From JBFWML01 sp050251635 (GTDB taxonomy: Bacteria; Campylobacterota; Campylobacteria; Campylobacterales; SZUA-545), in contig JBFWML010000014.1 in assembly GCA_050251635.1 (NCBI GenBank), forward strand, positions 1 through 45,143: 45,143 nt of DNA. Reading direction: 5' to 3'. Below, one piece after another: positions 1 to 6,625 of this stretch. The notes below the pieces were generated by a model. It was not told the DNA's origin and did not search any database. It was given only the letters and a program-made list of their open reading frames with translations. Each line of letters opens with the position of its first letter. Positions within the stretch are counted from its first letter, which is position 1. The translations under genes and the position numbers were made by a program.

Positions 1-102
1 GTGCAGGTTGCTTTGGTGGTCTAAAACCCCGATCCACCCCTCGTTTAAGATGAGCGCGCACGGATTGACAGCCTCGCTTTGAATCCGGTTGTCAAACTCC
101 AT
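1..102 (-). CDS. Partial unknown ORF downstream of metK
   Basis: An open frame of 34 codons starts with ATG at 102 and runs off the left edge without a stop. It begins MEFDNRIQSEAVNPCALILN. A purine-rich GGGGGGCGG lies just before the ATG, and the gene would start 20 bases after the metK stop on the same strand, so it would be the last visible gene of the luxS-metK operon. I do not recognise the family from so few residues. It could be a chance frame, but its position and spacing are those of a real operon member. Confidence 0.4.
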   Translation of the reverse strand, partial: MEFDNRIQSEAVNPCALILNEGWIGVLDHQSNLH

Positions 103-122
103 CCGCCCCCCGTTTTGGTTTG

Positions 123-1325
123 TTAGTGGGCCAGCGACTTAAACCAGCCAGTGGTGTCCAGCTGCTCCCACGGATAGCCCTTGAGGCCGACCTGCCCTTT
201 GGCTGCTACATCGGCGTAAAGGAAGGTGTTTTTAGAGGGCTTGTCCAGATTAAAGGTGCGGGTAATCCACATGGGGGTCAAGGGAAACTGCTTAGCCACC
301 GCGTCGCTGAGCATCTCATCGGTAATACCCGGTGCGGCGGTAAACTGCGTATCGACGCTCACCGAAGTGGGGCGCGCCACACCGATCGCGTAGCTGATCT
401 GAACGAGCGCCTTTTTAGCCAGTCCCGCAGCCACGATGTTTTTGGCGATCCAGCGGGCGGCATAAAGGCCGGAGCGGTCCACCTTGGTGTAGTCCTTAGA
501 AGACTGCGCGCCGCCGCCGATGGGGGCGTAACCGCCGAAGCTGTCCACGATCAGTTTGCGGCCCGTCAGGCCCGAATCGTGCAGCGGGCCGTGGTTAACG
601 TAGCGGCCGGTGGGGTTAATGTGGATAATGCAGTCGTTGGGATTGTAAAGATGGGCGGGCAATCCGGCGGTGTCGATCAGCCCTTTGATTAGCTTGCGCA
701 CTTCGTCGATGTGCAGTTTTTCTACGCTGGGGGCGGAGACAACGATGGTGTGAATCTTCTGGGGTTTGGCCTGAATAAAGTTCTCTTTGGTGCCGTAGTC
801 GATGGTGACTTGGGTTTTAATATCCACACCCAGCTCGTCGGAGTGGGCGAGGGCGTAGGCGTACACCTTGTCGCACAAAAGCCGCGCGTAGCTAATCGCT
901 GCGGGCATATACTCTTCGGCTTCGTCGCTGGCAAAACCGAACATAATGCCCTGATCCCCCGCGCCGATTTCGCCGCCCGCTTGATCAACGCCCTGATTGA
1001 TGTCGGGGGATTGTTTGTTGATATGCACGGCGATATGCAGATCGTCGGGGTGCAGTGTCTGGCAGCGGTCAAAACCGCACTGGCCGCCGTAACCGATTTT
1101 GCTCAAAGCCTCTTTGGCGATGCGTTTGTAATCGGCTTCGGTGATGTTGGCCTTGGTGGTCACTTCGCCGCCGATAAAGAGGTGTTTGCCTGCGATAAAC
1201 ACTTCGGACGCGACGCGGGAGTTGGGGTCCTGCATCAACAAAAAGTCCACAATGCTGTCGGCGACGATGTCCGCGCATTTATCGGGATGGCCGGGGCTGA
1301 CCGCTTCGGAAGTAAACAGATACAT
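123..1325 (-). CDS. metK: S-adenosylmethionine synthase
   Basis: Makes S-adenosylmethionine from methionine and ATP in the cytoplasm. The 400-residue protein has the usual three-domain length. It opens with YLFTSEAVSPGHPDKCADIV (ATP-binding region) and contains the family signature GAGDQGIMFGFA near residue 120 and the glycine-rich segment GGGAQSSKDYTKVDRS near residue 275, with DRSGLYAARWIAKN following. It starts 6 bases after the luxS stop on the same strand, and the only purine-rich stretch lies inside the end of luxS, so translation is probably coupled. Pairing metK with luxS puts methyl-donor synthesis and recycling of its spent product in one transcript. The SAH nucleosidase (pfs/mtnN) that links the two steps is not in the window. 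Confidence 0.97.
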   Translation of the reverse strand: MYLFTSEAVSPGHPDKCADIVADSIVDFLLMQDPNSRVASEVFIAGKHLFIGGEVTTKANITEADYKRIAKEALSKIGYGGQCGFDRCQTLHPDDLHIAVHINKQSPDINQGVDQAGGEIGAGDQGIMFGFASDEAEEYMPAAISYARLLCDKVYAYALAHSDELGVDIKTQVTIDYGTKENFIQAKPQKIHTIVVSAPSVEKLHIDEVRKLIKGLIDTAGLPAHLYNPNDCIIHINPTGRYVNHGPLHDSGLTGRKLIVDSFGGYAPIGGGAQSSKDYTKVDRSGLYAARWIAKNIVAAGLAKKALVQISYAIGVARPTSVSVDTQFTAAPGITDEMLSDAVAKQFPLTPMWITRTFNLDKPSKNTFLYADVAAKGQVGLKGYPWEQLDTTGWFKSLAH

Positions 1326-1331
1326 AGACGT

Positions 1332-1847
1332 TTAGCCTTTTTTGCTGAGTTTTTTCATAAGTTTAGGATCAAGGGCAATCTCTTCGTTATTCATCACGCC
1401 GATTCCCTTTTTGAGCACTTTGGTCGCGATTTTCTGCGCGTCTTCGAGGGAGTGCATTTTGTAGGTGCCGCACTGATACTCGTTCAGTTCGGGAATGTCG
1501 CTTTCGCTTTTAACCTTGAGAATATCGTTCATGCTCTTGGCCCACGCCTCGACGATGACCGACTCCTTGGGTTCGCCGATCAGGCTCATGTAAAAGCCGG
1601 TGCGGCAGCCCATGGGGGAGATGTCGATGACCTCGATCCCCTTGAGGTGATCGCGCATAAAACCCGCAAAGAGGTGTTCAAGGGTGTGGATGCCCTTGCC
1701 GCTCATCTTTTTTTTGTTGGGGGTGAAAAAACGCAGATCAAAAACGGTGATCTTGTCCCCCTTGGGGGTGCTCATCGTTTTGGCCTTGCGCACCGCGGGG
1801 CCGCGCATTTTGGTGTGATCGACGCAAAAACTATCCAGTAACGGCAT
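1332..1847 (-). CDS. luxS: S-ribosylhomocysteine lyase (AI-2 synthase)
   Basis: Splits S-ribosylhomocysteine into homocysteine and 4,5-dihydroxy-2,3-pentanedione, the precursor of autoinducer-2. The 171-residue length is typical. The metal ligands His54 and His58 (motif GIHTLEH) and Cys126 (EYQCGTYKMHS) are present, as is the catalytic Cys81 (SPMGCRTGFY). An AAGGAGG ribosome binding site precedes the ATG. A TAGAAT -10-like hexamer overlaps the cupin stop codon just upstream, so luxS may also be transcribed independently. The neighbouring LsrK-type kinase gene means producer and processor of the signal are genetically linked, which is not the usual enterobacterial arrangement as I know it. Confidence 0.97.
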   Translation of the reverse strand: MPLLDSFCVDHTKMRGPAVRKAKTMSTPKGDKITVFDLRFFTPNKKKMSGKGIHTLEHLFAGFMRDHLKGIEVIDISPMGCRTGFYMSLIGEPKESVIVEAWAKSMNDILKVKSESDIPELNEYQCGTYKMHSLEDAQKIATKVLKKGIGVMNNEEIALDPKLMKKLSKKG

Positions 1848-1870
1848 GGCGCCTCCTTGTTAAGGTTGAA

Positions 1871-1876
1871 ATTCTA
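1871..1876 (-). promoter_or_regulatory. Candidate internal -10 box for luxS-metK
   Basis: On the minus strand TAGAAT overlaps the TAG stop of the cupin gene. It lies 23 bases before the luxS ATG, leaving room for a short leader with the AAGGAGG site at about 1852-1858. The same TAGAAT form recurs upstream of other genes here (27803, 42345, 14210). No clear -35 box is visible. This is a motif match only. Confidence 0.4.
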
Positions 1877-2248
1877 CTCAGGCTTCTTGAAAGGCTGGCC
1901 CGGTTTCCACTCAATGTAAACGCTGTCTTTTTCTTCGAAGTGGGGGGATTTAACGAAGACCGATTTAAAGGGCTTGTCGGTCACGTTGCGAAAGTAGTGC
2001 GCTTCGCCGGGGCCGCATTGCAGATACTCGCCCGCTTTCAGTACCACCAGCGTGCCGTTGACCCACACTTCGCATTCGCCTTCCAGCGCGTAAAAGGACT
2101 CCTCTTGCTTGACATGGGCGTGGCAGGGGTGCTCTTCGCCGGGCGTGATGATGACGACGCCGAAGTCGATGTTCGGGCCTTTGGCCAGATACTTCGGGCC
2201 GTGATCGCCGAAGCGGTATTCGTGATCGTTCTCGTGGGTTTTATACAC
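1874..2248 (-). CDS. Small cupin-domain protein in the AI-2 operon
   Basis: A 124-residue single-domain cupin. The first cupin motif shows His43, His45 and Glu50 (EEHPCHAHVKQEE) and the second shows His84 (GPGEAHYFRN), so a metal site looks intact. No signal peptide is seen, so it is probably cytoplasmic. The GTG start overlaps the end of lsrK by 8 bases, with GGAGA inside lsrK as ribosome binding site, which implies tight coupling. Small cupins act as isomerases, dioxygenases or sugar-binding proteins. From context it may act on phosphorylated DPD or a breakdown product, perhaps replacing the LsrG isomerase. That role is inference; only the fold and the metal ligands are seen. Confidence 0.85.
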   Translation of the reverse strand: MYKTHENDHEYRFGDHGPKYLAKGPNIDFGVVIITPGEEHPCHAHVKQEESFYALEGECEVWVNGTLVVLKAGEYLQCGPGEAHYFRNVTDKPFKSVFVKSPHFEEKDSVYIEWKPGQPFKKPE

Positions 2249-3791
2249 CGGGGGCTCTCCATAGGGAATTGGTTAAACCCGCTTCGGTCAGTTTCAGTTG
2301 CGCGGCGTAAACAGCCTGCCAGCGCTCTTTAACTTCGCCGTAGAGGGCGTGGTTTTTTGCGTGCGGATCATACCGTTTTTCCCAGCGGATAAGCTGAGCG
2401 GACTCTTCTAAATTTTTCCACACGCCCGCGCCCACTCCGGCGGCAAAGGCGCAGGCCAGCGCGGTCGCCTCTTTCACGACCGGAACTTTCACCTGTTTGC
2501 CCGTCACATCGGCCAGAATCTGACTCCAGAGTTTACCCTTGGAGGCCCCGCCCGCAAAAACGACCTCGCCGCTAGCCGTGCCGGTTAGTTTTTCGACCTT
2601 TTGCAGGTTGATAGCACTCACGATCGCCGCGTTCTCCTGCAAGGCGCGGAACATTTCGGCTTTGCCGCAGCGGGCCGGATCGATGGAGAGGTTAATAAAC
2701 GAGGGCGCGGCGTGAATCCAGCGGCCGTAGTGCATCTCGTCCGAAAAGATCGGCAACACGCCGTTGGCTCCGGCGGGCACACGCTCCGCCATCTCCTCAA
2801 GCAGCGTATAAGGGTCGATCCCCCGCGCCTTGGCCTCGGCCACTTCGTTCTGGCACAGCGCGTCACGAAACCAGCGCATCACAAGGCCCGTAAAAAAGGT
2901 GATCCCTTCGGCCTGACTTTGGCCCGTGATGACATGGGGGTTAATGCGCAAATCCATAGCCGGATCGAGCAATGCGCCTTGGACGTTGACCAGTTGCTGC
3001 CAGAAAGTGCCGCCGAGCACCGCGCTTTGGCCGGGTTTAACCACCCCCAATCCCGCGCTGCCCAGTTGCACGTCGCCGCCGCCCATGACCACAAGTGTTC
3101 CGGCTTTCAGGCCGCACGCTTTGGCCGCCGCTTCGGTGACTTTTCCAATCACGCTTCCCGTTTCGGCCACTTGGGGCAGTAAAGAGCTTTTAATCCCCGC
3201 TTTTTCGGCCAGATCGGGCAGCCATGAGCGGGTTTTTAAAGACAAAAGCCCCGTGGTGCCGCCGTTGGACGGATCGACCGCGATTTCGCCGGAGAGTTTA
3301 AAGAGCGCCCAGTCGCTGATCATCGAGAGTTTATCGGCGGCTTCGTAGAGTTTCGGCTTATGGTTTTTTAGCCACAACAGCCGGGGTAGGGCGGCTAGGG
3401 CAAAGGTTTGACCGCTGGCCTCATACTGCTCTTTTTCCAGGGTCGGAAACTGTTTTTTGAGCGCCACAACCTCCGCGCAGGCGCGACCGTCCACGTTCGC
3501 CACCGCCCACAGCTCCTGACCGTTTTTGTCGTAAACCACAATCCCTTCGCGCATACTCGTCGCGCTGATCGCCAGAATTTTCGACGCATCCACGCTGCTG
3601 ATCGCCCTTTGAATGCAGCGGCATAACAGCGGCCAGTTGGCGGCGCAGTCAAACCCCATCGATCCGGGCACATCCGCTTCGGCAATGTGCATCCACTCCT
3701 CTTGGCCGATCGCAATCTGGTTGCCGTCGGTATCAAACAGTACGGCGCGGCCGCTGCCCGTTCCGGCATCGATGGCGAGTAGGTAATTCAT
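2241..3791 (-). CDS. lsrK: Autoinducer-2 kinase, LsrK-type FGGY kinase
   Basis: Predicted to phosphorylate DPD (AI-2) at carbon 5 using ATP, trapping or silencing the signal in the cytoplasm. The 516-residue protein has both FGGY kinase halves: the N-terminal phosphate motif DAGTGSGRAVLFD (residues 8-20) and a C-terminal ATP-site segment VVFAGGASKGKLWSQILADV. Resemblance to E. coli LsrK, recalled from memory, runs end to end, including VVMGGGDVQLGSAGLGVV, the AAPSFINLSIDP segment and the ending SLWRAPGV (E. coli SLWKAPGL), so LsrK is favoured over xylulokinase or glycerol kinase. It overlaps the upstream aldolase by 4 bases (ATGA). None of lsrACDB, lsrF, lsrG or lsrR is nearby, and the gene sits two genes from luxS. 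Confidence 0.9.
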   Translation of the reverse strand: MNYLLAIDAGTGSGRAVLFDTDGNQIAIGQEEWMHIAEADVPGSMGFDCAANWPLLCRCIQRAISSVDASKILAISATSMREGIVVYDKNGQELWAVANVDGRACAEVVALKKQFPTLEKEQYEASGQTFALAALPRLLWLKNHKPKLYEAADKLSMISDWALFKLSGEIAVDPSNGGTTGLLSLKTRSWLPDLAEKAGIKSSLLPQVAETGSVIGKVTEAAAKACGLKAGTLVVMGGGDVQLGSAGLGVVKPGQSAVLGGTFWQQLVNVQGALLDPAMDLRINPHVITGQSQAEGITFFTGLVMRWFRDALCQNEVAEAKARGIDPYTLLEEMAERVPAGANGVLPIFSDEMHYGRWIHAAPSFINLSIDPARCGKAEMFRALQENAAIVSAINLQKVEKLTGTASGEVVFAGGASKGKLWSQILADVTGKQVKVPVVKEATALACAFAAGVGAGVWKNLEESAQLIRWEKRYDPHAKNHALYGEVKERWQAVYAAQLKLTEAGLTNSLWRAPGV

Positions 3792-4948
3792 GCGGTTTTC
3801 CTTAGCTTGGCCTGTTCCAGCTCCCAGTATTCGATCTCAAAAAGCTCTTTTTCCCCCAAGGGTTGCCAGCCGCCCAGTTTTTCGGCCTGCAAAATCGCCC
3901 GGATCGTGTGTTCGGCAATATCGGCGACCGGTTTTAACCCTTTGGCGTCGGGCGAAAGGGCGAAAACGCCTTTGTTTTTGATGACCACCACGCGCGGGGT
4001 GGAGTCAAGCTTGATCTGATCGGTGGCGTGGCGGGCGAAATAGGCGTCGTATTCGCGCCGGTAGGCGGCAAAACTGCTTTCGATCCGGCTTTCGTCGCAC
4101 ACGAGATAAAGCCGTTTGGTGCGCAATACGTGTTCGGGGGTTAAACACCCTTTGGCGATCTTTTCCGCATTCGGCAGGGCGCAGAGGGCCGCCGCTTCGG
4201 GGGTTAACAGCGGTTTGACCGCGAAGTTTTCTCCGGCGGCCAGCCGAACCCGCTCGGCCAGCGAGGAATTTTCCGGCAGGGGTTTAGGCAGCGTTAGCAG
4301 CGCTTTTTCGTTCAGATAGGTTTCGGCCTTGGCGGAAAGCTCGATCATCTTGTCGTAGGCCGTTTTGGCGGAGTCGGCAAAGGTAAACAGGCCGTGGTTT
4401 AAAAGCACCACGCCTTCAAGATCGTTCCAGTCGATCGAGCGTGTGAGGTCACGGATGGTTTTAGCCAGAATAAATCCCGGCATCACATAGGGCACGATTA
4501 GCACCTTGGGGCCGAAAACCGCGCGCAGATGTTTTTCGCCTTCGGGCGCGGCGCTGAGCGCGGCCACCGCGTCGGCGTGGGTGTGGTCAACATAATCGAA
4601 GGGGATTAGCGCGTGCAAAATCGCCTCCACGCTGGGGTTGGGCGCGGACTTATCCAACATAGCCGCCTTTTGCGCCGCGACCATTTCGGTGTCGGTGAGG
4701 GTCTCGCGATCGGCCAGTTCCAACAGCGGAGCCAGTTTCACCGCCGGAAAACCGGGTTTTTCGATGCTGGCCAAATCCCAGCCACTGCCTTTGACATACA
4801 AAATACCGTCCACTTTAACGGAGGTATTGCCCCCGCCGTGAAGCACCAAGTCGGCATCGGCCCCCAACAGGCGGGAGGTGTAAACCCGTAAAGCGACGGG
4901 ATCGTTAGCAAATTGCGCAGCCTCGTGTTCGTTCCAGCGATTGATCAT
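3788..4948 (-). CDS. Class II aldolase/adducin-family protein
   Basis: A 386-residue protein whose N-terminal ~230 residues form a class II aldolase/adducin domain. Seen are the phosphate-binding loop HGGGNTSVKV (His37-Val46), the segment NPSVEAILH (about 104-112), the zinc ligands in DHTHADA (His122, His124) and a third ligand in LNHGLFTF (His185). It resembles the N-terminal half of long bifunctional aldolase/short-chain dehydrogenase proteins of the rhamnulose-1-phosphate aldolase type, but the dehydrogenase half is absent. The last ~150 residues are a helical tail. It is coupled to lsrK by an ATGA overlap. A phosphorylated substrate made by that kinase is the natural guess, but the substrate is not shown by the sequence. 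Confidence 0.85.
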   Translation of the reverse strand: MINRWNEHEAAQFANDPVALRVYTSRLLGADADLVLHGGGNTSVKVDGILYVKGSGWDLASIEKPGFPAVKLAPLLELADRETLTDTEMVAAQKAAMLDKSAPNPSVEAILHALIPFDYVDHTHADAVAALSAAPEGEKHLRAVFGPKVLIVPYVMPGFILAKTIRDLTRSIDWNDLEGVVLLNHGLFTFADSAKTAYDKMIELSAKAETYLNEKALLTLPKPLPENSSLAERVRLAAGENFAVKPLLTPEAAALCALPNAEKIAKGCLTPEHVLRTKRLYLVCDESRIESSFAAYRREYDAYFARHATDQIKLDSTPRVVVIKNKGVFALSPDAKGLKPVADIAEHTIRAILQAEKLGGWQPLGEKELFEIEYWELEQAKLRKTA

Positions 4949-5644
4949 TTAAAGCCTTAATGCGTCGTGCCACTCGACCAGCGTGACGCGGTAACCGGCG
5001 CTCACGGGGTGGACGGTGTGGGCAAAGTAGGGATTGGAAGGGAAAGCAACCATCGTGCCTGCTTTGGGGGTGAGCATGAGCGTTTGGCCGTTTGCGTCTT
5101 TAAGAAAGTCGAAGGTCAGTTTTCCGCCTTCGAAGTCGTCGTTGAGAAACAAAACAGTGGTGATTTTGCGTTGCGTCGCCACCGGTTGCCAGCCGGAAAT
5201 TTCGCCCTTCTCATCCAGCAGAATGCTGCAATTGTCCGCGTGCATCCCGTAAAAGTCGCCGGGGCCGTAGCCTAAAACCTGCAAGCCCGAACCCTCCAGC
5301 AGCAGATGGTTGAAAAACCGTTCAATCTGCGGCTTTTGTTCTAAAAAAGCGGCGCGGTAGATCGCCTGCGAAGTTTCATCCAGACTCAGCCATGCGGTGC
5401 TGCGCAGATTTTTATCGACCCTTGCATGGGGGAGATTGGCCTCTTTAACCTCGGCAGGGACGATCCGGCGCGTTGCGAGCGCATCGGCATAAAGCGCGGC
5501 GCAGGTTTCGGGGGGTAAAAAACCGTCGATCAGCAAAAACGGGTAATCGGCAAAACCGTTGCCCATGAAACTCATCTGGGGCGGCACTTTGCCTTCCAGC
5601 GGCGCGGAGTCATAAAACGCAAGGCGCGAAATGGGGTTTAGCAT
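4949..5644 (-). CDS. 2-oxoglutarate/Fe(II)-dependent oxygenase (prolyl-4-hydroxylase type)
   Basis: A 231-residue protein with a P4H-like double-stranded beta-helix. The iron ligands His135 and Asp137 (YGMHADN), a distal His209 (FAHTVHP) and the 2-oxoglutarate-binding Arg219 (GYRVTLVEW) are visible. It is the first gene of the leftward AI-2 operon and its stop directly abuts the aldolase ATG. The substrate is unknown; relatives hydroxylate proteins or small molecules. No ribosome binding site precedes the ATG, and a TATAAT lies only 5 bases upstream, so a leaderless message is likely. A downstream start at Met24 is possible but would remove conserved-looking sequence. Confidence 0.85.
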   Translation of the reverse strand: MLNPISRLAFYDSAPLEGKVPPQMSFMGNGFADYPFLLIDGFLPPETCAALYADALATRRIVPAEVKEANLPHARVDKNLRSTAWLSLDETSQAIYRAAFLEQKPQIERFFNHLLLEGSGLQVLGYGPGDFYGMHADNCSILLDEKGEISGWQPVATQRKITTVLFLNDDFEGGKLTFDFLKDANGQTLMLTPKAGTMVAFPSNPYFAHTVHPVSAGYRVTLVEWHDALRL

Positions 5645-5649
5645 ACGCG

Positions 5650-5655
5650 ATTATA
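5650..5655 (-). promoter_or_regulatory. Candidate -10 box, AI-2 operon promoter
   Basis: The minus strand carries a perfect TATAAT ending 5 bases before the ATG at 5644. Transcription starting about 7 bases downstream would begin at or next to the start codon, giving a leaderless or nearly leaderless message. It faces the divergent TATAAT at 5684-5689. No -35 box is obvious. Confidence 0.6.
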
Positions 5656-5657
5656 GT

Positions 5658-5667
5658 GCAAGCTTGC
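5658..5667. promoter_or_regulatory. Palindrome between divergent promoters (candidate operator)
   Basis: GCAAGCTTGC is a perfect 10-base palindrome lying between the two divergent TATAAT boxes. A protein bound here would sit just upstream of the leftward -10 box and about 17 bases upstream of the rightward one. No regulator gene is adjacent. A short palindrome can occur by chance. Confidence 0.35.
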
Positions 5668-5683
5668 CGTGATTTTTCCGCGT

Positions 5684-5689
5684 TATAAT
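5684..5689 (+). promoter_or_regulatory. Candidate -10 box, binding protein/kinase promoter
   Basis: TATAAT within CGTTATAATGG, 27 bases before the ATG at 5717. A GGGAGGGG ribosome binding site lies in the predicted leader (5705-5712). No convincing -35 box is present at standard spacing. Confidence 0.6.
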
Positions 5690-5716
5690 GGACGCACTTT
5701 GACAGGGAGGGGTCCC

Positions 5717-6625
5717 ATGAGAGTTATCTGGGTACTGCTGGCGGCGGCCATTGCGCTCTTGGGCGCTGAAGCTAAACGGTTTGTGGTGGGCTTTGCGCAG
5801 GATACGATGACCAACGACTGGCGCGTGGCGCAGGTGCGCGAGCTGGAAGCGGCCTTCAAAAACGACAAAAACATCGAGTTTGTTTACACCGACGGCAAGG
5901 GCAATCTGGCGCTTTCGGTGCAAAATATCGAAGAGCTGATCGCCCGTCCCGTGGATGTGCTGATCGCCAGTCCGCTGGACGCCAAGGCGATGACGCCGGT
6001 GATTGAAAGCGCCTACAAAAAAGGGATTCCCGTGGTGCTGCTTTCGCGCCGGATCGAGGGCGACGGATTTACCACCTTTATTCACCCCGAAAACCGCGAC
6101 ATCGCCAAGCAGGCGGCCCGGTACATCGCCAAAGAGCTGAAGGGCAAGGGCAAGATTTTTATTTTGCAGCACGTACCCACAACCACCCCGGCCATCCACC
6201 GCACCGAAGCGTTTTTTGCCGAGATCAAAAAATATCCCGGCCTTGAAGTGACGGGCATGAAGGTGGCCAACTCCCTGCGGGCCGACGCGATTAAGATGAC
6301 CGAAGAGGCACTGCGCGAAGGGTTGAAGTTTGACGCCGTTTACGCCCAAAGCGACAGCATGGCCGTCGGCGCGATTATGGCACTCAAGGCCGCCGGGGTT
6401 GACCCTAAACCGCTGGTGATTACGGGGATCGACTACATCTCCGAAGCCAGGGCGGCGATTGTGGCCGGGGAGCTGGATGCCAGCTTTACCTATCCGACCG
6501 CCGCAGCCGAGGGGGCCGAAGCGGTGCGCCGGATACTCAAGGGCCAAAAAGTGCCCAAAGAGCAGGTGATCGATTCAACCATGGTCACCCGCGAAAACGT
6601 CCGCAAGATTGAACCGATCTTTTGA
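5717..6625 (+). CDS. Periplasmic sugar-type binding protein, possible AI-2 receptor
   Basis: A 302-residue secreted protein: signal peptide at 1-19 (MRVIWVLLAAAIALLGAEA), then a type I periplasmic binding fold (VVGFAQDTMTNDWRVAQVRE, DVLIASPLDAKAMTPVIE, PLVITGIDYISEARAA) of the ribose/galactose-binding family that also contains LuxP and LsrB. The start is the ATG after GGGAGGGG, not the longer upstream frame. No ABC ATPase or permease follows. The next gene, starting on its stop codon, is a histidine kinase, so it probably presents a ligand to that kinase as LuxP does for LuxQ. The divergent luxS-lsrK operon makes AI-2 the leading candidate ligand; a sugar is the main alternative. Confidence 0.85.
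   Translation: MRVIWVLLAAAIALLGAEAKRFVVGFAQDTMTNDWRVAQVRELEAAFKNDKNIEFVYTDGKGNLALSVQNIEELIARPVDVLIASPLDAKAMTPVIESAYKKGIPVVLLSRRIEGDGFTTFIHPENRDIAKQAARYIAKELKGKGKIFILQHVPTTTPAIHRTEAFFAEIKKYPGLEVTGMKVANSLRADAIKMTEEALREGLKFDAVYAQSDSMAVGAIMALKAAGVDPKPLVITGIDYISEARAAIVAGELDASFTYPTAAAEGAEAVRRILKGQKVPKEQVIDSTMVTRENVRKIEPIF

Noticed and set aside
1..1340. SAM or other riboswitch controlling metK/luxS
   Set aside because: The gaps before metK and luxS are 6 and 26 bases, too short for any known SAM riboswitch, and no such structure is visible.
711..1841. Long plus-strand open frame of 376 codons opposite metK and luxS
   Set aside because: It is antisense to two unmistakable genes. High GC with strong codon bias leaves such shadow frames throughout the window, and its protein has no recognisable motif.
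5651..6547. Minus-strand open frame of 298 codons opposite the binding protein
   Set aside because: The plus strand encodes a full signal peptide and binding-protein fold, and the antisense frame has low-complexity His/Arg/Gly composition.
5717..6625. Firm naming of the binding protein as LuxP or LsrB
   Set aside because: The fold fits, but I could not see diagnostic AI-2-binding residues and remembered LsrB sequence is not closely similar, so only a candidate role is given.
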